From assembly GCF_020179385.1 (NCBI RefSeq), contig NZ_JAIBLJ010000014.1:489-64488 (forward strand): 64,000 nucleotides of DNA, in the 5' to 3' direction. Origin of the DNA: Alkalihalobacillus sp. YIM B00296. Lineage in GTDB: Bacteria; Bacillota; Bacilli; Bacillales; Fictibacillaceae. Below the pieces are notes generated by a model. The model was not told the DNA's origin. It ran no database searches and saw only the letters and a list, made by a program, of their open reading frames with translations. Position numbers and translations under genes: made by a program. This document shows positions 17,845-25,754 of this stretch, one piece after another; position 1 is the first letter of the stretch; each line of letters opens with the position of its first letter.

Positions 17845-19236
17845 TTGGAAATACTAATTGCCGTTTTTTTCTTACTAAGTGTTACTTTTCCGATTTTGCA
17901 TTTATATCATTGTCTACCTTGGTTCCGTGAATCTAACGAAAGGATCAGACGTAATCCTAAGCTGAAAAAATGGATGATCGATCATGGTTATGAAGAGGAA
18001 AAAGGAATAAGCATATTAATCCCCTGTTACAATGAAACAGGGATTTTAGATACGTCTATCGAGAGCATGAAAGAATTATCTTATTCTCAATTCGAAGTCA
18101 TCTATATAAATGACGGTTCAACGGATGATACGATGAAATCTATGAAAGAATTACTCCAGTTGAAAACAAGCTCAAAATCCCCATGCGGTAAGCTGTCTCA
18201 TGAGAAAATAAAGGGACTGTATCAATCAAGTCTTCACCCGAACATCTATGTCTTAGATAAGATGAATGGTGGGAAAGCAGACGCATTAAATGCAGGAATC
18301 GAATATGCAAGTAATGATGCCGTCATCACATTAGATGCAGATACTATTTTAGCGGATAATGCTTTATCTGCAGTGAACGATGTTTTGAAAGATGAGGATG
18401 TTGTGGCTGCAGGTGGGATGGTCCATGTTTTACAAACAAAAACCAATCAACCCTTGAACCGCTTGTCTTTACATTATGCAAATATGTTAATACGAGTACA
18501 GGTGTTGGATTTCTTAAAAGCCTTTTATATTTCAAAATTGTCTCTTGTTCGTTTTAATGCGTTAGCAGTCATATCAGGAGCCTTTGGGATTTTCCGAAAA
18601 CAAGTTTTATTAGATGTGGGAGGTTATCGAAAAACAATAGGAGAAGATATCGACATCACCCTGCGCATCCATAAATATATGGCTAAGCATAAGAATTTGA
18701 GAATCAGTTTCATAGCAGACGCTGTCGGTTACACAGAATTACCAGAGACTTGGAAGGATCTAATCAAGCAACGTTTACGTTGGCAAAAAGCATATATCGA
18801 TTGTGTCATCCATTTCCGTACTTTCTTTGGGAAAACGTTATTTACCAAAGCAGTGTCCTTTTTTTATATTTTCGAAACGTTCCTGGTTGGTACCCTGGCG
18901 TCCTTTGTAATGACAGGGATCGTAATTATGAATATGTTGGACGCCCCTCAAAACTCTTACCTGAACTACGTGTTCTTTTATTTATTTTGGCTTTTTTTCT
19001 TTGGTCTAATATACGATCTGGTAGCCATCGGAATAGGAAAGCATTACGGCTTCTCGTTTGAATGGAAAGATATATTCCGTTTAATATCCGCACTCTTCTT
19101 TGACATTTTTGTTTATCGTTTTGTAACGATGTACTTTGTGATGTATGGAAGCATTTCTTATTTCTTTAATAGGAAATGGAACAAGGTTAAGCGGACCGGA
19201 CGGGATTATCACGCCCATTCAAATCATGCAGCATAG
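17845..19236 (+). CDS. Family 2 glycosyltransferase, membrane polysaccharide synthase type
   Basis: A 463-residue processive GT2 enzyme resembling poly-N-acetylglucosamine or hyaluronan synthases (PgaC/IcaA type). One N-terminal helix is followed by the GT-A domain with SILIPCYNE, NDGSTDDT, TLDADT (the DxD motif), GEDIDITLR and QRLRWQKAY (the QxxRW motif). Three to four C-terminal helices follow. The TTG at 17845 has AAGGAG 9 bases upstream; another TTG at 17794 lacks a ribosome site. It is followed 25 bases later by an LCP protein gene, which suggests a surface polymer. The sugar is not determinable. Confidence 0.88.
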   Translation: MEILIAVFFLLSVTFPILHLYHCLPWFRESNERIRRNPKLKKWMIDHGYEEEKGISILIPCYNETGILDTSIESMKELSYSQFEVIYINDGSTDDTMKSMKELLQLKTSSKSPCGKLSHEKIKGLYQSSLHPNIYVLDKMNGGKADALNAGIEYASNDAVITLDADTILADNALSAVNDVLKDEDVVAAGGMVHVLQTKTNQPLNRLSLHYANMLIRVQVLDFLKAFYISKLSLVRFNALAVISGAFGIFRKQVLLDVGGYRKTIGEDIDITLRIHKYMAKHKNLRISFIADAVGYTELPETWKDLIKQRLRWQKAYIDCVIHFRTFFGKTLFTKAVSFFYIFETFLVGTLASFVMTGIVIMNMLDAPQNSYLNYVFFYLFWLFFFGLIYDLVAIGIGKHYGFSFEWKDIFRLISALFFDIFVYRFVTMYFVMYGSISYFFNRKWNKVKRTGRDYHAHSNHAA

Positions 19237-19261
19237 GCATTTATAGTAGGTGGTAGGATTG

Positions 19262-20191
19262 ATGTTTAAGAAATTTGTACTTTTTATTGCTACGTTTATT
19301 ACGGTATTGATTTTGGGGGCAGGTAGTTTTGCATGGCAATTCGTAACGTCTACCTCATCAAGTATAAATGAAGAGATCGATATCGAAAGGAAACCGGAAT
19401 TTGAACAACATCATGATCAGATCAACCTTAAGAAAGGTGATCCGATTTCTATCCTATTAATGGGGATCGATAAAAGCGATGGTGAAGAACGTGGTCGATC
19501 AGATACATTGATTCTAATGACCATCAATCCTCATACCAAATCAACGCATATGGTAAGTATTCCCCGAGATACTTACACCAGGGTAAAAGGTGCTGAAGAT
19601 AAGATCAACTCTGCTTATCATGTCGGGGGGACAGCGATGACCATTTCTTCTGTTGAGAATCTCTTAGATGTCCCGGTTGATTATTATGTAAAAGTCAACA
19701 TGAAGAGTTTTGTACAAATCGTCGATGCAGTTGGTGGCATCGAAGTGAATAATGATTTAGATTTTAATACGTATAAAGCCACTTTCACTGATAAAAAGAT
19801 GCGATTTCCAAAAGGTCGACTTAATTTAAACGGTGAAGAAGCATTGATATTTGCACGGATGAGGAAGCAAGATCCAAGAGGGGACTTTGGCCGACAAATC
19901 CGCCAACGCCAAGTGATTGAAGCAGTAATCGAAAAAGGGGCGAATATTTCTTCTGTAACGAAATTCGGCGAAATCGTCAAGGTTGTCGAACATAATGTTA
20001 AAACAAACCTGACCTTCAATGATATGTGGAAGGTCCAATCCAATTATAAGGCTGCTCGTGAAAACATACAGCAGCATAAAATTGAAGGATCGGATAAAAA
20101 AATAAAAGGGACTTATTATTATGTGCCTGATAAGAAAAAGCTCCATATGATTTCTAATGAACTGAAAAAGCATTTGGGACTGGATAGATAA
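19262..20191 (+). CDS. LytR-CpsA-Psr (LCP) family protein
   Basis: A 309-residue type II membrane protein: one N-terminal helix, a linker, then the LCP domain with ILLMGIDKSDGEERGRSDTL, VSIPRDTY and a terminal Arg-rich motif (FARMRKQDPRGDFGRQIRQR). LCP proteins transfer polyprenyl-phosphate-linked polymers such as wall teichoic acid to peptidoglycan. The ATG at 19262 follows TAGGTGG by 9 bases. It is probably co-transcribed with the GT2 gene; together they may make and attach a surface glycan. Confidence 0.9.
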   Translation: MFKKFVLFIATFITVLILGAGSFAWQFVTSTSSSINEEIDIERKPEFEQHHDQINLKKGDPISILLMGIDKSDGEERGRSDTLILMTINPHTKSTHMVSIPRDTYTRVKGAEDKINSAYHVGGTAMTISSVENLLDVPVDYYVKVNMKSFVQIVDAVGGIEVNNDLDFNTYKATFTDKKMRFPKGRLNLNGEEALIFARMRKQDPRGDFGRQIRQRQVIEAVIEKGANISSVTKFGEIVKVVEHNVKTNLTFNDMWKVQSNYKAARENIQQHKIEGSDKKIKGTYYYVPDKKKLHMISNELKKHLGLDR

Positions 20192-20199
20192 CCCTGGGT

Positions 20200-20250
20200 A
20201 AGAGAGGAGCGGAGAAGAGGAATGTTTCTCCCTCTTTTCTTAATTTAAGA
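20200..20250 (+). terminator. Probable terminator after the LCP gene
   Basis: AAGAG-a-GGAG can pair with CTCCCTCTT, followed by TTCTTAATTT. The stem has a bulge, so it is only moderately strong. Confidence 0.4.
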
Positions 20251-20370
20251 AGGAAGGTCTAAAATCAATTTGTTTCCATGTTAAAACAAACCAATTTTCA
20301 TTGTACGAACCTATCAATAAAGTGGACCTCTAAACGTATAAAAAGAAAATAAATAAGGAAAGGGTTTTTT

Positions 20371-21267
20371 ATGGATACACTTATATTTCTTGGAGTCATT
20401 CTATTATTAATGTGTATTATCTTTGGTCTATTGGTATTTATCAAGAAAAAACATGTAGAGTATGATGAACTGATTGATTCGTTTCAAACAGAAGCGGTAG
20501 CAAGTCTTTCTAAGGTTGAAAATGATCTTCTGCAAGAGAAAGAAAAAGTGGCAGATAAGATCAAGAAAAGTTATGAAAAGAAAATGAATCAATATAAAAG
20601 ATATATCCAAACGGTGGAAAAACTTTCTAGAACGACAAGTGAAGTCAGTACTCATAAAATGTTAACCGAGATCAAGAAAGAGCTGGTTTCAGATTATACG
20701 ATCAAACCTTCCCAAATGAAAATCTTGTCTAATGTATTCATTCCAGACAAGACAATCAACGGAGAAATAATCCCTATAAAAATCGATCACATCGTATTGA
20801 TGAGGACGGGTATTTACATCATTGATACCAACGAGTATGACGGGGATGTATTATATGGGATTACAAAAGGAAAAGCAAAAGAATTATCACTTATTCTCGA
20901 TCATCTTTTCCCAATTGAAGAAAAGGACACTGAAAAAACAGTCGTAATGAAGAATGAAAAAGACAATTTAAATGGTTTGAATATCATCCCTGTTGATGAT
21001 CCGGTGAAACAAGTCATGACGGGAGTTTCTGTGATCAAACAATTACTTGAAAATCATCTTGGGCATTTTTCTGTAACCCCTATCCTTTATTTTGATCATC
21101 ATGAAAACAATCTAATTAATTATTCACAATCCAAAACCCCTTATGTGATTGATGATCAAGAAACCCTCTATACGTTCTTTTTGAAGCAATTGGAAGATGG
21201 TAGTCCCATTCATTCTGAGTTTGAATTAGAAAAGCTAAAAAACCTAATAGAAAGTGTAGATCACTAA
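20371..21267 (+). CDS. Membrane-anchored NERD-like protein 1
   Basis: A 298-residue protein: one N-terminal membrane helix (about residues 4-24), a Lys/Glu-rich coiled coil (about 30-95), then a domain resembling the nuclease-related NERD fold, with IPIKIDHIVLMRTGIYIIDT followed by a DG turn. In active NERD proteins an E-x-K follows the conserved Asp; here that place reads Asp-x-Asn, so catalysis is doubtful. A paralogue with the same layout lies at 22104. AAGGAAAGGG precedes the ATG. The GT2-LCP pair lies upstream. Confidence 0.7.
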   Translation: MDTLIFLGVILLLMCIIFGLLVFIKKKHVEYDELIDSFQTEAVASLSKVENDLLQEKEKVADKIKKSYEKKMNQYKRYIQTVEKLSRTTSEVSTHKMLTEIKKELVSDYTIKPSQMKILSNVFIPDKTINGEIIPIKIDHIVLMRTGIYIIDTNEYDGDVLYGITKGKAKELSLILDHLFPIEEKDTEKTVVMKNEKDNLNGLNIIPVDDPVKQVMTGVSVIKQLLENHLGHFSVTPILYFDHHENNLINYSQSKTPYVIDDQETLYTFFLKQLEDGSPIHSEFELEKLKNLIESVDH

Positions 21268-21411
21268 TCGAATTGGAATAGCAAAACACCTGAAAGCAAA
21301 CACATTCAACCATAAGGAATATTTTTAAGATTCCTGACAGCACACATACATTTCATTAATTTGTATACCCTATAAAAACGAATCCAGGAACTTAAAGGAC
21401 ATGGTGATGGT

Positions 21412-21699
21412 ATGTTCTTACTTTTGGTTATTTATTATTGGTTGATGGGTATTCTACTTGTTGCAGCTCCTTATTATCTGCCGGGCTTGCTGCACAGGTG
21501 GAAAGGAAAATTCCAGCTTCGAGCACGAACTTTAGATGAAGATTGTAATATCGAAAGCATAAAAAAGAAAATCGTGGCGAATTCGGTATTTTCATTCCCC
21601 GATTACTGCATTAAAATTTACTTTCCGATCTACGGTGCAATAAAAATCGTGTTAGGATTTGTCATTTTGTCTGTCCTCATCCATTTTGGAAAAGTATGA
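21412..21699 (+). CDS. Small two-helix membrane protein between NERD-like genes
   Basis: A 95-residue protein with a hydrophobic helix at each end (LLLVIYYWLMGILLVAAPYY and IYGAIKIVLGFVILSVLIHF) and a basic middle with two Cys. I do not recognise the family. AAAGGA lies about 12 bases before the ATG, and a terminator follows at once. Its place between two paralogous NERD-like genes hints at a shared function, which is inference. Confidence 0.6.
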   Translation: MFLLLVIYYWLMGILLVAAPYYLPGLLHRWKGKFQLRARTLDEDCNIESIKKKIVANSVFSFPDYCIKIYFPIYGAIKIVLGFVILSVLIHFGKV

Positions 21700-21730
21700 A
21701 GTCTCGACCTTTTTCTGTTGAGGCTTTTTT
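21699..21730 (+). terminator. Terminator after the small membrane protein gene
   Basis: AAGTCTCGAC pairs with GTTGAGGCTT (two G-T pairs) around an 8-base loop, then a T run. It overlaps the stop codon region. Confidence 0.7.
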
Positions 21731-21759
21731 ATATGAAAATATAACATTCTGGTTGTGAC

Positions 21760-21923
21760 ACCATCCCAACCACTTGGATCACTTCAGTCCTCCTACGGCG
21801 GCCGACACATTGATTTAGATTGAAGGGTTTACCCACGCAGAACCGAACTTTGTTTGGTTCGAGCCTCCTCGTCGGACCTTCCAGTGCCCTTCATGGCTAA
21901 ACAGGGCGTTTGCGCTTTTCTTA
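21760..21923 (+). repeat. Intergenic repeat family A, copy 2 (long form)
   Basis: Same outer arms as copy 1 (CCACTTGGATCACTTCAGTC to TTTGCGCTTTTCTTA), with a roughly 50-base insert containing the hairpin GAACCGAA-CTTTG-TTTGGTTC. It lies between the small membrane protein gene and the second NERD-like gene. The rest of 21700-22103 holds a partial family B repeat at 22030. Confidence 0.85.
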
Positions 21924-22029
21924 GTTAATTAAAATAATACGAACTTATTTACATAGGTTTTTTCGAAGTTTATACATAAGACGTTGTTGGGTTAATGTTG
22001 ATTTTTATAAATTGCTATAAGTAAATTCG

Positions 22030-22065
22030 CGTCACTCCTGCGGGAAAAGCGAACTAGGTATAACA
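22030..22065 (+). repeat. Partial family B repeat
   Basis: GTCACTCCTGCGGGAAAAGC followed by GAACTAGG is the opening of a second bacillar intergenic repeat; a longer version lies at 53545-53625. Confidence 0.5.
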
Positions 22066-22103
22066 GACCCATAAGTAAATGGAACGATGGGAGTGGTCTT
22101 TTT

Positions 22104-23006
22104 ATGGAAATGATTTTCTTTATTGCTGTTATTCTCGTATTGCTTTGTGTGGTAATCGGGTTATTATTGTTTATAAAGAAAAAACATAAAGATTATGATC
22201 GAATGATTGAACAGTATCAGATGAATGCAACAGCCAGTATTTCTGAAATGGAAAACAATTTTCAGCAACAGAAAGAAGAAGAGGTTGAAGAGGTCAAGGA
22301 TGTTTATGAGACGAAAATCGATGAATTTAAGGACTACATCCATTGCATTGAAAAGCTTTCTAGAAATGAGAGTGAAATCAATACGCATAACCTATTGACT
22401 GAAATAAAGGAAAATTTAGTGTTACAAGGAATGATCAACCCTTTGCAAATGTTGATCATACCTAATGTTTTTCTACCTTTCAAAACAGACAAAGGGCAAA
22501 TCCGTTCTGCCAAAATCGACCATCTGGTTGTCATGAATACAGGAATCTATGTCATTGGCACAAAAGACTGGCATGGGAATGTCCTGTTTGGGCTATCAAA
22601 AGAGAAAGCCAACGAATTTCCATTCATCCATGATAATTTTTATGCTCCTTATGAACAAGAGGCTGAAAAAACGATCGTCTATATGCAAGTTGACGGAAAT
22701 CCAAATGAATTGAAGGTCAGGGCGATTGCTGATCCCACAAGAAGGGTCATGACCGGTGCCAGGTCTATGGAGGAATTACTTGAAGTCCATGTCGGTGAAG
22801 CACACATAACACCCGTTCTGTATGTCAACCATGGCAATAGCAAGCTGATCAATTATTCCCAAAGGGAGATTCCACCTGTCTTTGACAAACTGGATACCCT
22901 CTACGATTTTTTTGTAAAAGAATTAGAGAATAAGGATGATCTATATTCCATAGCTGAAATAGAGGACATCAAGAATTTCATCGAAAACACCCATATTATT
23001 AATTAA
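22104..23006 (+). CDS. Membrane-anchored NERD-like protein 2
   Basis: A 300-residue paralogue of the protein at 20371, similar over its whole length: N-terminal helix (FIAVILVLLCVVIGLLLFIK), KKKHKDYD, acidic coiled coil, then SAKIDHLVVMNTGIYVIGTK and DWHGNVLFG. The catalytic E-x-K of NERD nucleases reads Gly-x-Lys here, a different change from copy 1. The C-terminal part (PVLYVNHGNSKLINYSQ) is shared only with its sister. It was probably produced by local duplication; cellular role unknown. Confidence 0.7.
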   Translation: MEMIFFIAVILVLLCVVIGLLLFIKKKHKDYDRMIEQYQMNATASISEMENNFQQQKEEEVEEVKDVYETKIDEFKDYIHCIEKLSRNESEINTHNLLTEIKENLVLQGMINPLQMLIIPNVFLPFKTDKGQIRSAKIDHLVVMNTGIYVIGTKDWHGNVLFGLSKEKANEFPFIHDNFYAPYEQEAEKTIVYMQVDGNPNELKVRAIADPTRRVMTGARSMEELLEVHVGEAHITPVLYVNHGNSKLINYSQREIPPVFDKLDTLYDFFVKELENKDDLYSIAEIEDIKNFIENTHIIN

Positions 23007-23061
23007 ATCAATTATTTTTATCATAAAATCCTGTTAAATTTTGATTGTTTCTTTAAGCGAA

Positions 23062-23158
23062 ACTTACAATACTCCTCAGGGTGGCAACCAAGGCAAAGCC
23101 CTGCAGCAGGAACGATCGAGCAGATTTGCGATTTGCCCGTGGAAAGAGAGTGATTTCA
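23062..23158 (+). repeat. Degenerate intergenic repeat (family B-like)
   Basis: CTCCTCAGGGTGGCAACC, GCAAAGCCCTGCAGCAGGAA, CGATTTGCCCGTGGAAAG: pieces typical of dispersed bacillar intergenic repeats. This copy looks eroded. Confidence 0.45.
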
Positions 23159-23271
23159 CAAATTTAAACGATCATGAATACCAAATCTCTATATGAAAGG
23201 TTCAAAAAGGTGTTTGAAAAATATTGAAAAAGGGTATAGGACAATTACCATATTAGTTAAGGAGGGGTAAT

Positions 23272-23415
23272 ATGCAAGTTTTAAAACCGTTGGACAAAAA
23301 AACCAACAAAACTACTTATCCATCCCATCCAAAAAATCCTAGCAAAATACTTAGGAAACCAAATGACGCGCGAAGAAAGCCTGAGTATAAGCAAACCTTT
23401 TTGAATCCACGATAA
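23272..23415 (+). CDS. Small basic protein (47 aa), possibly the front of a split gene
   Basis: The frame starts with ATG after a strong AAGGAGGGG. The product is rich in Lys, Pro and Asn (MQVLKPLDKKTNKTTYPSHP ... FLNPR). I do not recognise it. In the next frame, open coding-like sequence continues without a gap (DKKKRLNAQLFFQEYRLDQD) into the protein at 23519. The two may therefore be one gene of about 157 codons split by a single-base change near 23405-23415. Confidence 0.5.
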   Translation: MQVLKPLDKKTNKTTYPSHPKNPSKILRKPNDARRKPEYKQTFLNPR

Positions 23416-23518
23416 GAAGAAACGTCTAAATGCCCAACTCTTTTTTCAGGAATATCGTCTGGACCAAGACAAACCTGCATCGCATAAAATGAAGCAACAG
23501 GTGATAGGGGGGCGATAT

Positions 23519-23743
23519 ATGTTTGGGCATTATCGACAAATGCTTGTTCAACAGCCGAATTCAGTTCAAGAGGCCCAGCAAAACTTTTTTCAGCATACAG
23601 CCTTAGCTGAACATTATGAACGCCAAAGGATGGCTTATGCGAGTAATTCAGCCATGTACTACAAATATGCCGAGTTACAATATTTTCATAAATCAAGAGC
23701 CCTGTATTTTAAAAGCTTCTTTTCAGCTACCTCCCTAATGTAA
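23519..23743 (+). CDS. Hypothetical Gln/Tyr-rich protein (74 aa)
   Basis: Starts MFGHYRQMLVQQPNSVQEAQ after AGGGGGG, and is rich in Gln, Tyr, Phe and Ala (YYKYAELQYFHKSRALYFKS). Family not recognised. The frame is open upstream to 23405, so it may be the back of a longer protein with the 47-aa ORF as its front. The stop lies inside a terminator hairpin. Confidence 0.5.
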   Translation: MFGHYRQMLVQQPNSVQEAQQNFFQHTALAEHYERQRMAYASNSAMYYKYAELQYFHKSRALYFKSFFSATSLM

Positions 23744-23769
23744 TTTAAAAATTAAGGGAGGTTTTTTTA
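23727..23769 (+). terminator. Terminator after the Gln/Tyr-rich protein
   Basis: ACCTCCCTAAT pairs with ATTAAGGGAGGT around a 10-base AT loop, followed by TTTTTT. Confidence 0.85.
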
Positions 23770-23826
23770 GATTGAAATCGAACAAAATCATATATTCGAA
23801 AATTATGTCTAATGGGGGTGACCTAT

Positions 23827-24615
23827 TTGATATTGGGATTTGACCATCTTGTCCATTTTGCTTATCGGCCTGATCAGGCAATGAACACGTTCAGGGTACT
23901 AGGGTTCAATGCCTATACAGGGGGAAGACATCCGAATTGGGGGACGCATAATTGTCTGAGTTTTTTTCCGGGATTACGGTATATCGAATGGATCGGTATT
24001 GAAGATGATCAAACGGCAAAGGGATCGGACAATGTTTTGATCCAACAAATCGTAAAGGACTCCACTTTCAGAGAGGGCCTTTCCAATATCGCACTCCGGA
24101 CAAATGATGTTTCCTCATTAGCCGTGTTGTTGGAGGAGCAAGGAAATGAAATCATCGGACCGGTTGATGGCCAGCGGAGAAAAGAAGATGGCTCCCTTTT
24201 ACAATGGTCGATGCTTTTTATTAAGGAAAATGAGAACATGCCATTGCGTTATCCGTTTTTCATACAATGGGGAGAAACCGATGAAGAACGTGAAAGTGAA
24301 ATGGCTGGCATGATGGAACATCCTGTCGGAACACCATCAATATCGTTTATCGGTTTTAATGTTGAAGATGAAAAAGAAGCCTTTCATCAATATGTATCTT
24401 TATTCTCTACATACCCGGACGCAGTACATCGGAGAGATGCATCTGGATTTTTCATCGAACTTCCCATTTTTGGAGACTTTACCTTACGATTTTATAAAAA
24501 AGGAGAATCCAGTTATGGCGATGCATCTGTAAGACCGGTTGTATGCGGGATAAAAGGCTGTGAGAATACCAGTATAGAGAAAGTTAATGGGGGGACATAT
24601 TTTTTGATGGAATAG
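23827..24615 (+). CDS. VOC-superfamily protein (glyoxalase-like)
   Basis: A 262-residue protein with two vicinal-oxygen-chelate half-domains. The opening ILGFDHLVHFAYRPDQA carries the first metal-ligand His region. GGGGGTGA precedes a TTG at 23827, which fits the family N-terminus; the ATG at 23812 lies upstream of that ribosome site. Relatives are predicted dioxygenases or glyoxalase-like lyases of unknown substrate. It is first in an apparent four-gene operon with an ornithine-cyclodeaminase-like enzyme, a 44-aa membrane peptide and an SSS symporter. Confidence 0.8.
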   Translation: MILGFDHLVHFAYRPDQAMNTFRVLGFNAYTGGRHPNWGTHNCLSFFPGLRYIEWIGIEDDQTAKGSDNVLIQQIVKDSTFREGLSNIALRTNDVSSLAVLLEEQGNEIIGPVDGQRRKEDGSLLQWSMLFIKENENMPLRYPFFIQWGETDEERESEMAGMMEHPVGTPSISFIGFNVEDEKEAFHQYVSLFSTYPDAVHRRDASGFFIELPIFGDFTLRFYKKGESSYGDASVRPVVCGIKGCENTSIEKVNGGTYFLME

Positions 24616-24651
24616 GCCAAATCGTTTAAAGAGATATGAAAGGAGGCTTAC

Positions 24652-25581
24652 ATGAAATATTTCGATGAAAAAGAGATTTACAAACTCGTGTCAATGGAAT
24701 CCTTGATCCATGAGCTGGATCGGTACTTTCAAGAAAAACCTGAAGTTATGTTACGGGATCGGATCCATCTAGACGATCAGGATAATACGGTTTTGATCAT
24801 GCCAGCCTTTGATCCAGATTATTATGCGATCAAACTTGTCGGAGTAGCTCCAAGGAACAAAGATATCAACAAAGATACGATCCACGGTACGATGATCCTC
24901 CATGACCGCGAGACACTTGAACCGTTAGCGTTTATGGATGGAAAAGCTGTCACATCTCTTCGAACCGGTGCGATAGGCGGGTTAAGTATGAAATATTTAG
25001 CGAAGGAATCCGCAGATCGGGTCGGAATAGTCGGAACAGGAGTACAAGGCTGGAGCCACCTGGAAGCATCCATTGCTGTCCGGGAAATCAAAAAAGTATT
25101 TTTACATAATCGAAGTCTTGAAAAATTGCAGACTTTTAAAGAAAGGATCCATGGTGAATACCCTGGTATTTCCGTAGAGGGTGTAGATGTTGATACTTTA
25201 GTAGAATCTTCGGATATCATTGTGACTACGACAACATCGACAAGCCCGGTGCTTCCTGATTTGGAGTCTGAAGCATGGGAGGGGAAGCATATTGTAGCGG
25301 TAGGCTCTTATAAACCAGCCATGCAAGAGCTTCCTGAAAAGCTTTTACAATCCACAAAACCAATTTTTGTTGATACAACGACCGCCTTGACGGAATCTGG
25401 AGATATGATCAAGGCAAAGGAACTGCAAGGGGATGAAGCTCGATTTTACACCCTTGAAGATATGATCCAGCGAAAGCAGGGACAAGTACCTTATACATTA
25501 TTCAAATCGGTAGGCATGGCATTATTCGATTTGATTACGGCAAAGTTCATTTATGAGAAAAGTATCTGCAATCAACAATAA
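24652..25581 (+). CDS. Ornithine cyclodeaminase / mu-crystallin family protein
   Basis: A 309-residue NAD(P)-dependent enzyme: YYAIKLVGV with the substrate Lys, AVTSLRTGAIGGLSMKYLA and the Rossmann motif VGIVGTGVQGWSH. The family covers ornithine cyclodeaminase, alanine dehydrogenase and imine (pyrroline or ketimine) reductases, so the reaction is open. AAAGGAGG precedes the ATG. Its neighbour is a proline-type symporter, which favours an imino acid or cyclic amino acid substrate; this is inference. Confidence 0.88.
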   Translation: MKYFDEKEIYKLVSMESLIHELDRYFQEKPEVMLRDRIHLDDQDNTVLIMPAFDPDYYAIKLVGVAPRNKDINKDTIHGTMILHDRETLEPLAFMDGKAVTSLRTGAIGGLSMKYLAKESADRVGIVGTGVQGWSHLEASIAVREIKKVFLHNRSLEKLQTFKERIHGEYPGISVEGVDVDTLVESSDIIVTTTTSTSPVLPDLESEAWEGKHIVAVGSYKPAMQELPEKLLQSTKPIFVDTTTALTESGDMIKAKELQGDEARFYTLEDMIQRKQGQVPYTLFKSVGMALFDLITAKFIYEKSICNQQ

Positions 25582-25619
25582 ATGATGACATATTAAGTCT
25601 AGGATATGAGGTGACAAAA

Positions 25620-25754
25620 ATGAATTTTGAAATCTTCATGGGTTTGATTGGTGTGCCTGGAGGAATTATTCTAACAGCTGTTGTTTGTTATGTGGTCTTA
25701 GGGAAGAGAGATCAGAAAATTGAAGTTGAACGTAAGGAGGGGATTTCAAAATGA
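25620..25754 (+). CDS. 44-aa membrane peptide coupled to the SSS symporter
   Basis: Starts with ATG after GAGGTGA. The product has one predicted helix (FMGLIGVPGGIILTAVVCYV) and a charged tail (LGKRDQKIEVERKEG). Its stop codon overlaps the symporter start (ATGA), so the two are translationally coupled, as is common for subunits of one complex. I know of small partner peptides for NSS transporters (MetS type); this looks like an analogous accessory peptide for an SSS transporter. The family is not recognised. Confidence 0.7.
   Translation: MNFEIFMGLIGVPGGIILTAVVCYVVLGKRDQKIEVERKEGISK

Noticed and set aside
23316-23696. 126-codon minus-strand frame opposite the small ORFs
   Set aside because: No ribosome site; it is the shadow of plus-strand frames that do have ribosome sites and a terminator.
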